Shown here: positions 8,925 through 15,749 of the stretch, one piece after another
How the letters are laid out: every line of letters starts with the position of its first letter
How positions within the stretch are numbered: position 1 is the stretch's first letter
Source of the DNA: DTPU01 sp963827855
GTDB lineage: Bacteria; Planctomycetota; Phycisphaerae; Sedimentisphaerales; Anaerobacaceae
Direction of reading: 5' to 3'
DNA: 64,000 nucleotides
Assembly (NCBI GenBank): GCA_963827855.1
Contig: CAWHBY010000001.1
Coordinates: 434,001-498,000, forward strand
Translations under genes and position numbers: made by a program
Notes under the pieces: model-generated
Told to the model about the DNA's origin: nothing
Database searches by the model: none
Seen by the model: the letters and a program-made list of their open reading frames with translations, nothing else

Positions 8925-8991
8925 GGGCGGCCCGACGTGGACATGGGGCTGGCGCCTTCATTCGCGCCGGCCGCCCTGTATTGAAGGCGCC
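8925..8991 (+). promoter_or_regulatory. Leader with two mutually exclusive hairpins over the Shine-Dalgarno of the HTH gene
   Basis: GGGCGGCC (8925-8932) can pair with GGCCGCCC (8969-8976), enclosing GGCGC/GCGCC (8951-8955 with 8964-8968). Alternatively GGCGCCTTCA (8951-8960) pairs perfectly with TGAAGGCGCC (8982-8991), which contains the likely Shine-Dalgarno GAAGG (8983-8987) six bases before ATG 8994. Both cannot form at once, which suggests translational control. Confidence 0.45.
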
Positions 8992-8993
8992 TA

Positions 8994-9548
8994 ATGTACC
9001 CAGACGAAGTCGATCTGCAGGACTACGATGATGCCCGCACACCTGATAAGCTCATCGAAATTATCGTGGCCGACCTGCACGATTGGCAAGATAGTCGCGT
9101 CCCATCTGAGCACGCAGATGCTGCCCGGTTGGCCGCCGTACACTTCCACGCACAGCATGCGTCTCTCGGCCTCCGCTCAGTCCCACGCGAGTTGATCGAC
9201 GTCTTGGATTGGCTGGTGGAACTCAGAGAGGCCCTTCGGAAAGCGGACAAGGAACCGACCAAACCTGGCCCCGAACAGGAACCCAAGCTGGCAAGGATGA
9301 CATGGCTGGCCAAGGCGATGCTACTGGTCCAAGAGCACACAGACTGGTCGAACGCTCGGATCGCAGGCATAGTTGGGGTGCACCCATCCACCCTGTCACG
9401 ATCCGAGCATTACCAGGCGGCTGCCAAGATAGCAAGGGAAGGTGAGGGACGACCGAAGGGATTCGCCAAGACCGACCCAGACAACCACCAAAGGAATTTG
9501 GAGGCGATTGACCCAGACGCTGAGGAAGGGGAATCCTTGCAGGACTGA
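8994..9548 (+). CDS. Helix-turn-helix DNA-binding protein of the element
   Basis: ATG 8994 is preceded by GAAGG at 8983-8987. The 184-residue product is mostly helical: an acidic N-terminal half, a charged linker (KADKEPTKPGPEQEPK), then a helix-turn-helix at about residues 100-145 with TDWSNARIAGIVGVHPSTLS, and a basic/polar tail. It is the first gene after the promoter at 8879, upstream of the initiator and helicase genes, which suits a regulator of the element's replication or excision genes. No closer family recognised. Confidence 0.6.
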   Translation: MYPDEVDLQDYDDARTPDKLIEIIVADLHDWQDSRVPSEHADAARLAAVHFHAQHASLGLRSVPRELIDVLDWLVELREALRKADKEPTKPGPEQEPKLARMTWLAKAMLLVQEHTDWSNARIAGIVGVHPSTLSRSEHYQAAAKIAREGEGRPKGFAKTDPDNHQRNLEAIDPDAEEGESLQD

Positions 9549-9672
9549 CCGAACGCATCGCAACACGCAACACGAAACCGCCTAACTGCCTGGGAATTCA
9601 GCACTTGATCTTCCAGGTACGCAATGCCCACGCAACATCGACCGGAATGGTAGGTTCTTTCAGGAGTCTACT

Positions 9673-9921
9673 ATGCCGGTCCACAAAGAGCAGGTTAACC
9701 AGCGTGACGTGGAGATCGTCTCCCAGGTCGTAGCGCTGGTCCACGCACGCCGGAAGGGCGACTACCTGGCCGCGACTGCTGCCCACCACGAACTTGAGCG
9801 GCTGGGGGTGTCGATCCGGTTTTCCGATACCCAGGCCAAGGACGCCGAGCGGCTGGGCGAAGTCTTGCCGGAGGTGTTGCGGGACATCGCGCAGCGCGGA
9901 TCCCTGGAGGGCCGGCAATGA
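9673..9921 (+). CDS. Hypothetical 82-residue helical protein
   Basis: ATG 9673 has CAGGAG at 9661-9666. The product is a short helical protein with LVHARRKGDYLAATAAHHEL followed by ERLGVSIRF, a pattern I associate with small proteins near planctomycete integrases. The stop overlaps the next start (ATGA at 9918-9921), so it is probably translated together with the replication initiator. Function unknown. Confidence 0.55.
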   Translation: MPVHKEQVNQRDVEIVSQVVALVHARRKGDYLAATAAHHELERLGVSIRFSDTQAKDAERLGEVLPEVLRDIAQRGSLEGRQ

Positions 9922-10634
9922 GCTGGGCGGCCATACCGATGGACCTGATCCTTGACCCGAAGGTGCCACGGGCAGCAGAACGTGTCTGTGGCTATCTGTC
10001 CTGGCGGCAAGGGCTGCATCAGAAGACCTGGCCGTCGGTGGCCACGATCGCTGCCGACCTGGGCATCAGCGAGCGGAGCGCACAACGCGCAATCGCCCTG
10101 CTTATCCAGAAGGGCCACGTCCGACGGACCAAGCCGAAGCACCAGGGCCGTGGCGTCGTGTTTGAGTACACGGTCTGCCTTGAGAAGGGCGACACCCATG
10201 ACACCCTTTCGAGTGAAAAGGGTGACATCCAGCGACAGAAAAGGGTGACATCTACGTCCAAAACGAGAGGCGGTATAAGGATGAACTACAAAAGAGAACT
10301 ACACACGGGCGCAGAAGGGTTTGACGGGTTCTGGACAGCCTATCCGCGCAAGGTAGCGAAGGCCGCGGCAAGGAAGGCGTGGGAGCGTCTCCGGCCTGGC
10401 GGAGAGCTGGTCTCGCGAATCCTTGCGGCGCTCGAGCTGCATAAGGAGACCGAGCAATGGCAGAAGGACACGGGGAGGTTCATTCCATACCCGGCCACAT
10501 GGCTGAACGGGCGGCGATGGGAGGACGAGGTTTCCGGCGACTCGAAGGCCCCCCCCAGCCTTGACGACCCCGCTGCCTGGGGCTGCGACGAGGCAGAGGC
10601 CACCGGACTGCTGAAGGGGGTGGCGCATGGCTGA
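9918..10634 (+). CDS. Phage O-like replication initiator (winged-helix)
   Basis: Starts at ATG 9918 overlapping the previous stop. Residues about 5-85 form a winged-helix domain (WPSVATIAADLGISERSAQR, then ALLIQKGHVRR), as in phage O/RepA-N type initiators. Residues about 130-215 carry a second region typical of phage replication proteins: FDGFWTAYPRKVAKAAARKA and RFIPYPATWLNGRRWEDE. The segment between them overlaps a cluster of iteron-like repeats (10183-10252), as the lambda origin lies inside gene O. It ends 8 bases inside the helicase-like gene, with which it presumably works to start replication of the excised element. Confidence 0.75.
   Translation: MSWAAIPMDLILDPKVPRAAERVCGYLSWRQGLHQKTWPSVATIAADLGISERSAQRAIALLIQKGHVRRTKPKHQGRGVVFEYTVCLEKGDTHDTLSSEKGDIQRQKRVTSTSKTRGGIRMNYKRELHTGAEGFDGFWTAYPRKVAKAAARKAWERLRPGGELVSRILAALELHKETEQWQKDTGRFIPYPATWLNGRRWEDEVSGDSKAPPSLDDPAAWGCDEAEATGLLKGVAHG
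10183..10252. repeat. Iteron-like repeats inside the initiator gene, candidate origin
   Basis: GAAAAGGGTGACATC occurs exactly at 10215-10229 and 10238-10252 (23-bp period). A degenerate direct copy (GAAGGGCGACACC) is at about 10183-10195 and an inverted one (GACACCCTTTC) at about 10200-10210. An AT-richer stretch follows at 10272-10305, as expected next to an origin. Confidence 0.5.
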
Positions 10635-11625
10635 CCGCAACCGAGAACTGGAGGCGATGCAACGGGACTGGAAGGCCAGGGGTTTCAGCGAAGCGGAGAT
10701 CCAGAGCATGAGCGATCGCCTGTCCGGCTCTCTGGCAATGCAGCCCGCTCAGTGCCTCAAGGCCCGGCTGGACAAGATCAAGGCCGGCGAGATAGCCGCT
10801 GTCCCCTGGCCCTGGCCACAACTCAGCGAGCTGGCCCCCAGCCTGACGCCTGGGTCTGTGGTCATGCTGGCGGGCAGTGCAGGTGCGAGTAAGTCCTTTC
10901 TGGCCGTGCAGTGTCTGGCCTTTTGGACAAGGAGGGAGATTCCGTGCGCCCTACTGGCCCTTGAAGGAAGCCGCGACCAGCACGCACAGAGACTCCTTGC
11001 ACAACTGGAGGGCAACTCCAACCTCGTCGACTTGGCCTGGGTCAAGGCCCATCCCAACGAAGTAGACGCAGCCTGGGAGCGATACAAGGACTGGTTGGAC
11101 GTGGTGGGGCAGCGGATTCATCCTGCCGGCATGGACGCCACCTATGATGACCTGCTGAACTGGTTGAAGGTACGCGGTGGCCGAGGGGACAGATTGCTCA
11201 TCATAGACCCAGTCACCGCTGCGGACAGTCAGGACAAGCCCTGGCTCTCAGATCGACGCCTGATTGTGAAGGCCCGTCAGATTGCAGGGGCGTCGGGGCT
11301 CAGCCTGCTGGTCGTGGTGCATCCGACAAAGAACAGCCCGGGCGCAACACTGGACGGCCTGGCCGGAGGTGCGGCCTTTCAGCGGCACACTGACGGTGTT
11401 CTCTGGCTACACGCCTGCGACACCAAGACCGTCACGATGATGACACCTGCCGGGCGGTTCTCTGCCGAGGTCAACCGCGTTTTGTACCTGTTGAAGGTGC
11501 GCGATGGGCGCGGGCAGGGCAAGGCGATTGGATTCAGGTTCGACGGCAAGTCCCTCACATTCGCAGAGCAGGGGCTCATCATCAAGGAGCCAAAGACGAG
11601 GAAGGAATCTGACAATGCAGACTGA
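10627..11625 (+). CDS. RecA-fold replicative helicase-like ATPase (RepA/DnaB type)
   Basis: Overlaps the initiator gene by 8 bases. The 332-residue product has a charged N-terminal helix, then an ATPase core with Walker A at about residues 82-90 (AGSAGASKS, Lys89) and Walker B LLIIDP (Asp194), followed by LLVVVHPTKN and a sensor-like segment. This is the arrangement of RepA-type or DnaB-like hexameric helicases encoded by plasmids, phages and satellites. Walker A has Ala where Gly is usual before Ser-Lys, a mild deviation. Together with the O-like initiator it forms an autonomous replication module. Confidence 0.75.
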   Translation: MADRNRELEAMQRDWKARGFSEAEIQSMSDRLSGSLAMQPAQCLKARLDKIKAGEIAAVPWPWPQLSELAPSLTPGSVVMLAGSAGASKSFLAVQCLAFWTRREIPCALLALEGSRDQHAQRLLAQLEGNSNLVDLAWVKAHPNEVDAAWERYKDWLDVVGQRIHPAGMDATYDDLLNWLKVRGGRGDRLLIIDPVTAADSQDKPWLSDRRLIVKARQIAGASGLSLLVVVHPTKNSPGATLDGLAGGAAFQRHTDGVLWLHACDTKTVTMMTPAGRFSAEVNRVLYLLKVRDGRGQGKAIGFRFDGKSLTFAEQGLIIKEPKTRKESDNAD

Positions 11626-11863
11626 ACACGCAGCGGACAGCACACCCTTGCTGGTGACACCACGCGAAGCGGCCAAGATCCTTGTCAACCCACGTGAGGC
11701 GGCGAAGATGTTGGACATCAGCCCTCGCACTCTCTGGAAGCTGACCTTCACGACGAAGGAGATCCCATACGTCAAGGTGGGGTGTCTGACGAAGTACAGA
11801 CCGGAGGACCTTGCCGCATGGGCTGAGCGGATGGCGACAAGAAATTCCGCGAATTGTGCTTGA
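11615..11863 (+). CDS. Excisionase-like MerR/HTH_17 protein
   Basis: ATG 11615 overlaps the helicase gene by 11 bases. The 82-residue product holds a HTH_17/excisionase domain: PREAAKMLDISPRTLWKL followed by the wing IPYVKVGCLTKYRPEDLAAW. The first helix is partly duplicated just upstream (PREAAKILVN then PREAAKMLDI), a tandem copy of about 12 codons at 11660-11711. Proteins of this type direct excision by the neighbouring integrase; here it lies two genes upstream of int, the usual arrangement. Confidence 0.7.
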   Translation: MQTEHAADSTPLLVTPREAAKILVNPREAAKMLDISPRTLWKLTFTTKEIPYVKVGCLTKYRPEDLAAWAERMATRNSANCA

Positions 11864-11901
11864 CTTGTTTCGTGCAACACGTAATCATGGAGAGTATGAG
11901 C

Positions 11902-12072
11902 ATGCGAAAGCCGAAAGCCAAGAGAGGTAGACCCGCCAAGGACCCAGAGGAGAAGATCCGTTGGGCCATAAGCGTGCGATTCAACAAGGCGGACTATGCC
12001 CGTGTGGCCAAGCTGGCCCGTGAGGCAGGCGTGAGTCTGAGCCAATACGTGGCGAGCAAGCTGGATCTGTAG
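11902..12072 (+). CDS. Small ribbon-helix-helix protein
   Basis: Start taken at ATG 11902, nine bases after GGAG; ATGs at 11887 and 11896 are alternatives. The 56-residue product begins with an AT-hook-like basic segment (KRGRPAKDP) and continues as a ribbon-helix-helix: WAISVRFNKADYARVAKLAR then GVSLSQYVASKL. Such proteins act as repressors or relaxosome accessory factors. Its stop codon overlaps the AGGAGG ribosome-binding site of the integrase, so the two are probably coupled; autoregulation of the int transcript is a reasonable guess. Confidence 0.6.
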   Translation: MRKPKAKRGRPAKDPEEKIRWAISVRFNKADYARVAKLAREAGVSLSQYVASKLDL

Positions 12073-12082
12073 GAGGTCGCAT

Positions 12083-13417
12083 ATGGCAAGCATCAGTCCA
12101 GACCCAAGGAGTAAGAACCAAGACTGCTTACGTCTGATGTTCTGGGCTCCCGATGGACGGCAGGCGACAATCCGGTTGGGTCGGATGGATGAGTACCGCG
12201 CAGGCCTCTGGAAGACCCGCATCGAGGACCTGCTTACCTGCCTCAAGACCGGCGATCCCATGCACCCCGATACCCGGCTATGGCTGAGCAGGCTGCCCGA
12301 TGGGAAGCACCGGCAGTTGGTCCATTACGGCTTGGCGGACGCAAGGCAGCAGAAGGCAGCGGCCACAGGCGCAGGCCCGACCGTCAAGGAGTGGGTGGAC
12401 CAGTACACGGCAAGCAGGGCAGACGTGAAGGAGTCCACGAGGACGGTCTACACGAGGACGGCCAAGCACCTGTGCGCCCACTTCGGCCCTGACAAGAGAC
12501 TGGCTGAGGTCCACGAGGGCGACGCCGACGCCTTCAGGCTGTACCTGCTCAAGGTGGGCTTGGCCGAGAACACCGTCCGCCGCACCATTGGGATCTGCCA
12601 GCAGCTCTGGAGGGCAGCCCTGAGGTCGAAGGTGGTGACGGTCAATCCCTTCCTGGGCATCAAGGCCACCGTCAGAGGCAACGAGGCCAAGCAGCACTAC
12701 ATCGACCGTGAGACTGCCTTGAAGATCATGGAGCACATGCCCCTTGAGTGGCAGGCGATCTTCGGCTTGGCCCGCTTCGCTGGCTTCAGGACTCCATCGG
12801 AGACCTTGGCCCTCCGTTGGGCAGACGTTCGTTTCGACGAGGACAAGATGCGGGTCACGTGCGTCAAGACGGCACACGCCGGCAAGGAGTCCAGGTGGGT
12901 GCCCATCGTGCCTGAGCTTCGACCGATCCTCCTGGCTCTGTACGCCGAAGCATCTGAGGGCACGCTGTACGTGGTCACGCGGTATAGGTCCACAGCGGTC
13001 AATCTGAGGCAGCAGCTTGAGCGATACATGGACAAGGCAGGCATTGACCCTTGGCCGAAGCTGTTCGTCAATCTCAGGTCATCATGCGCAACGGACTGGG
13101 TCAAGGAGTATGGCCCTCACCTGGCATGTGCTTGGCTCGGCCACGGTCTGAAGATTGCCCAGGAGCACTACTGGCAAGTAAGGGATGAGGACTTCAAGAA
13201 GGCCGCGGGCGAGTGGACAACAAAACGTACAACGCAGGCGCAAGCAGACTCAAGCGAGGGTGACACCACGCAGGCCGCAGACCCCACGGAAGGCATCGAG
13301 AACGAGGGTGAGCTTGCGTACGCGAGCGCAGGCGAAGGCGAAAAAGGAGGGGATTGGGCGATGCAGGACTCGAACCTGCGACCTTCTGCGTGTAAGGCAG
13401 ACGCTCTAGCCGATTGA
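12083..13417 (+). CDS. int: Tyrosine recombinase/integrase, C-terminus rewritten by integration
   Basis: AGGAGG at 12071-12076 precedes ATG 12083. The 444-residue product has a SAM-like core-binding domain (about 100-195) and a catalytic domain with Arg236 (FRTPSETLALRW), Arg332 (NLRSSCATDW; the usual box II His is replaced by Val329, as often in planctomycete enzymes), His354 (WLGHG) and nucleophile Tyr363 (EHYWQV). Residues 427-431 (MQDSN) are encoded by the att core and the last 13 (LRPSACKADALAD) by the antisense of tRNA-Val. In the excised circle the frame would continue into 6819-7025 to give 499 residues. It catalyses insertion at, and excision from, the tRNA-Val 3' end. Confidence 0.92.
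   Translation: MASISPDPRSKNQDCLRLMFWAPDGRQATIRLGRMDEYRAGLWKTRIEDLLTCLKTGDPMHPDTRLWLSRLPDGKHRQLVHYGLADARQQKAAATGAGPTVKEWVDQYTASRADVKESTRTVYTRTAKHLCAHFGPDKRLAEVHEGDADAFRLYLLKVGLAENTVRRTIGICQQLWRAALRSKVVTVNPFLGIKATVRGNEAKQHYIDRETALKIMEHMPLEWQAIFGLARFAGFRTPSETLALRWADVRFDEDKMRVTCVKTAHAGKESRWVPIVPELRPILLALYAEASEGTLYVVTRYRSTAVNLRQQLERYMDKAGIDPWPKLFVNLRSSCATDWVKEYGPHLACAWLGHGLKIAQEHYWQVRDEDFKKAAGEWTTKRTTQAQADSSEGDTTQAADPTEGIENEGELAYASAGEGEKGGDWAMQDSNLRPSACKADALAD
13214..13233. repeat. Right copy of the 20-bp candidate arm-binding site
   Basis: Identical to 6860-6879, same orientation. It lies inside the integrase gene, 121 bp before the right att core. Confidence 0.65.
13355..13375. repeat. attR core within the tRNA-Val 3' end
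   Basis: Identical to 6798-6818. It covers the 3' strand of the T-arm and acceptor stem plus the discriminator base of the tRNA, so the tRNA is restored after insertion. Confidence 0.93.
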
Positions 13418-13428
13418 GCTAATCGCCC
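13355..13428 (-). tRNA. tRNA-Val (anticodon UAC)
   Basis: Read on the minus strand this folds as a standard 74-nt tRNA. The acceptor stem GGGCGAT pairs with ATCGCCC, the D-arm is GCTC/GAGC, and the anticodon stem TCTGC/GCAGA encloses loop CTTACAC (anticodon TAC). The T-arm is GCAGG-TTCGAGT-CCTGC, with discriminator A. CCA is not encoded. It is the attachment gene of the element to its left. Confidence 0.96.
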
Positions 13429-13482
13429 GCGAGGCTTAAGGCTAGCAGAATAGCCCCAGCGAGCCCATGCGTCAATAGTGGA

Positions 13483-13587
13483 GCAGGAGTCAGGAGATAG
13501 GAGACAGTAGACAGGAGAGATCGACCGGCCCCAACAGTGGCCGCAAGCTCGTCGTTTCTTCTGACTCCTGACTGCTTGCTCCTGTCG
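13483..13587. repeat. Heptad repeat pair, CAGGAG family
   Basis: Degenerate 7-mers of the form (A/T)CAGGAG run at 13483-13517. Their complements (CTCCTGA, CTCCTGT) run at 13556-13587, on either side of a spacer of about 38 bp. The same family recurs at 28058-28186 and 30379-30545. Nothing else is seen between the tRNA and typA. Confidence 0.7.
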
Positions 13588-13709
13588 CCCCCCAATCCAC
13601 TCTTTACTCACTTTACTTATCGCTTCATTTCTGGTATATAAAATCTCTTACCCACTTGGCCAGCAGCAGTGTGGCTGGTACGGACTTGAAGGTATGTTAT
13701 GGGAATACA

Positions 13710-15581
13710 ATGACTTACGCTGATCATATTCGAAATGTGGCGATCATCGCGCACGTGGACCACGGCAAGACCACGCTCGTGGACCAACTGCTGACGCAGT
13801 CCGGGATGTTCCGTTCGGAAGAGCTCTCCAAGATGGCAGGGGGGCAGGGCAACCTGATCATGGACTCGAACCCGCTGGAGCGTGAACGGGGCATCACGAT
13901 CCTGAGCAAAAACTGCGCGATCCAGTACGTGGATAGCGAAGGCCAGGAGTTCAAGATCAACATCGTCGATACGCCCGGCCACGCGGACTTCGGCGGCGAG
14001 GTCGAGCGGGTGCTGAAGATGACCGACGGCGTGCTGCTGGTGGTGGACGCCTTTGACGGCCCCATGCCGCAGACCCGGTTCGTCCTGAGCAAGGCCCTGC
14101 AAAACAACCTCAAGCCTATCCTGGTGGTCAACAAGGTGGACAGGGCGGAGTCCAGGCCGGAGGACGTGGTCAACGAGGTCTTTGACCTGTTCGTGGAGCT
14201 GGAGGCCAACGACAACTCGCTGGATTTTCCCATTGTCTACGCCTCTGCCAAGGAGGGTTGGGCCACCACGGACCTGTCCAAGCCCAGCACGAACATGCGG
14301 GCCGTATATGACGCCATCATCCAGCACGTGCCGCCGCCCAAGGCGGACCTGGACAAGCCCTTGCAGATGTTGGTGACGAGCCTGGAGTATTCCGACTACG
14401 TGGGCCGGGTCGCCATCGGCAAGATCTTTGCAGGCAGCCTCACTCAGGCCCAGCAGGTGACTGTGATCGACCGCGAGGGTACCCACACCCTGCAGAAGGT
14501 CATCCAACTCTACGAGTTCGAGGGCCTGGGCAAGAAGCGGACAGATCTCATGGAGGCAGGCGACATCTGTGCAGTGGCAGGCCTGGACCCTGTGGATATT
14601 GGCAATACGATCGCCTGCCCGGATGAGCCGACTGCGCTGCCGACCATGGCGATCGACGAGCCGACCATGAGCATGACCTTCCAGATCAACAACGGTCCGT
14701 TCGCCGGCAAGGAAGGCAAGTACGTCACTGCCCTGCAGATCAAGGAGCGGCTGGAGCGGGAGCTCCAGACCAACGTGGCCCTCCGCATGGAGCCGGGCGA
14801 GACGGCGGATGAGTTCATCGTCTCGGGCAGGGGCCTGATGCACCTGGGCATCCTACTGGAGAACATGCGGCGAGAGGGCTATGAGCTGTGCGTGGGCAAG
14901 CCCCGCGTGATCCTTCGCGAGAAGGACGGCGTGACCCAGGAGCCGGTCGAGTTGCTGATCATCGAGTGTCCCATGGAATGCCAGGGTTCGGTGATGAGCC
15001 TCGTGGCGACCCGCCGCAGCGAGCTGATGAAGATGGATACCAAGGGCGGGACCAACGACTACGTCCGCATGGAGTTCCGAATCCCTGCGCGAGGGCTGTT
15101 CGGCCTCAATGCCCGGCTGCTGACCGCCACCCAGGGCAAGGCCGTGATGCACCATATGTTCGAGCGGTATGAGCCCATGCGGGGCTCGATTCCCGGCAGA
15201 CAGGCAGGCGTGATGGTCAATCTCGAGGGCGGCACCGTGACCGCGTATGCCCTGGATGCCCTGTACGAACGGGGCTTCTTCTTCGTCAAGCCGGGCGAGG
15301 AGGTCTACGAGGGCCAGATCGTGGGTGAGCACTGCAAGGACAACGACATCCCGGTCAATGCCAGCAAGACCAAGCATCTGACCAACATGCGTGCAGCAGG
15401 CAAGGACGACGCGGCGCGGATCAAGCCGCCCCGGATCATGGCCCTCGAGGTCTGCCTGGAGTACATCCAGGAGGACGAGCTGGTCGAGGTATGTCCCACG
15501 TCCATTCGCCTGCGCAAGCGCCTGCTCAAGGAAGGTGACCGCCGCCGCGCAGCCCGGCGTGGCGCTGAGGCGACGGTGTAG
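13710..15581 (+). CDS. typA: Ribosome-associated GTPase TypA/BipA
   Basis: ATG 13710 gives the usual N-terminus (TYADHIRNVAIIAHVDHGKT); the in-frame upstream extension is not conserved-looking. The 623-residue product has the translational GTPase motifs G1 AHVDHGKTT, RERGITI, G3 DTPGHADFGGEVER and G4 NKVDR, then EF-G-like domains III and V and the BipA-specific C-terminal domain (AAGKDDAARIKPPRIMALE). BipA acts on ribosome assembly and stress or low-temperature translation. Length is normal for the family. It is monocistronic, with repeats on both sides. Confidence 0.97.
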   Translation: MTYADHIRNVAIIAHVDHGKTTLVDQLLTQSGMFRSEELSKMAGGQGNLIMDSNPLERERGITILSKNCAIQYVDSEGQEFKINIVDTPGHADFGGEVERVLKMTDGVLLVVDAFDGPMPQTRFVLSKALQNNLKPILVVNKVDRAESRPEDVVNEVFDLFVELEANDNSLDFPIVYASAKEGWATTDLSKPSTNMRAVYDAIIQHVPPPKADLDKPLQMLVTSLEYSDYVGRVAIGKIFAGSLTQAQQVTVIDREGTHTLQKVIQLYEFEGLGKKRTDLMEAGDICAVAGLDPVDIGNTIACPDEPTALPTMAIDEPTMSMTFQINNGPFAGKEGKYVTALQIKERLERELQTNVALRMEPGETADEFIVSGRGLMHLGILLENMRREGYELCVGKPRVILREKDGVTQEPVELLIIECPMECQGSVMSLVATRRSELMKMDTKGGTNDYVRMEFRIPARGLFGLNARLLTATQGKAVMHHMFERYEPMRGSIPGRQAGVMVNLEGGTVTAYALDALYERGFFFVKPGEEVYEGQIVGEHCKDNDIPVNASKTKHLTNMRAAGKDDAARIKPPRIMALEVCLEYIQEDELVEVCPTSIRLRKRLLKEGDRRRAARRGAEATV

Positions 15582-15596
15582 CATGGCCTGCCGGCC

Positions 15597-15724
15597 AGCA
15601 AGAAGGTGAGAACGTAAGAAGGGGAGAAGTAAGAGCCTGATGGCCATGCTGTCACTCGCCCTACCGCCTCCTCCTCTCGCGATGTCCTCGTTCCTCCCTT
15701 CCTACCTTCCGATCTTCTCGTAGT
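15597..15724. repeat. Octad repeat pair, GTRAGAAG family
   Basis: Units such as GTGAGAAC, GTAAGAAG and GGGAGAAG occupy 15597-15635, and complementary pyrimidine units (CTTCCTAC, CTTCCGAT, CTTCTCG) occupy about 15672-15722. The pair lies between the convergent ends of typA and the ABC permease gene. Confidence 0.5.
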
Positions 15725-15749
15725 CTGACCGGTTGACGTAGCGTTCCGC

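Larger units (their letters stand above)
6798..13375 (+). mobile_element. 6.6 kb integrative element in tRNA-Val, phage-satellite-like
   Basis: The element is bounded by a perfect 21-bp direct repeat (6798-6818 and 13355-13375) that equals the last 21 nucleotides of the tRNA-Val gene at its right end. All its genes lie on the + strand: TerS-like, two small proteins, a one-pass membrane protein, an HTH protein, a small protein, an O-like initiator, a RecA-fold ATPase, an excisionase-like protein, a ribbon-helix-helix protein and a tyrosine recombinase next to the tRNA. Small size, own replication genes, a small-terminase-like gene and no capsid or tail genes resemble phage-inducible chromosomal islands, but no helper phage is visible. 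Several overlaps (ATGA at 7022, 7757 and 9918) point to tightly packed operons. Confidence 0.88.

Noticed and set aside
13376..13417. The last 13 codons of the integrase (LRPSACKADALAD) as genuine protein sequence
   Set aside because: They are the antisense of the tRNA-Val gene and exist only because of integration; the native tail lies at 6819-7025.
13483..13587. Heptad arrays as CRISPR
   Set aside because: The unit is 7-8 bp with no spacers of uniform length and no cas genes nearby.
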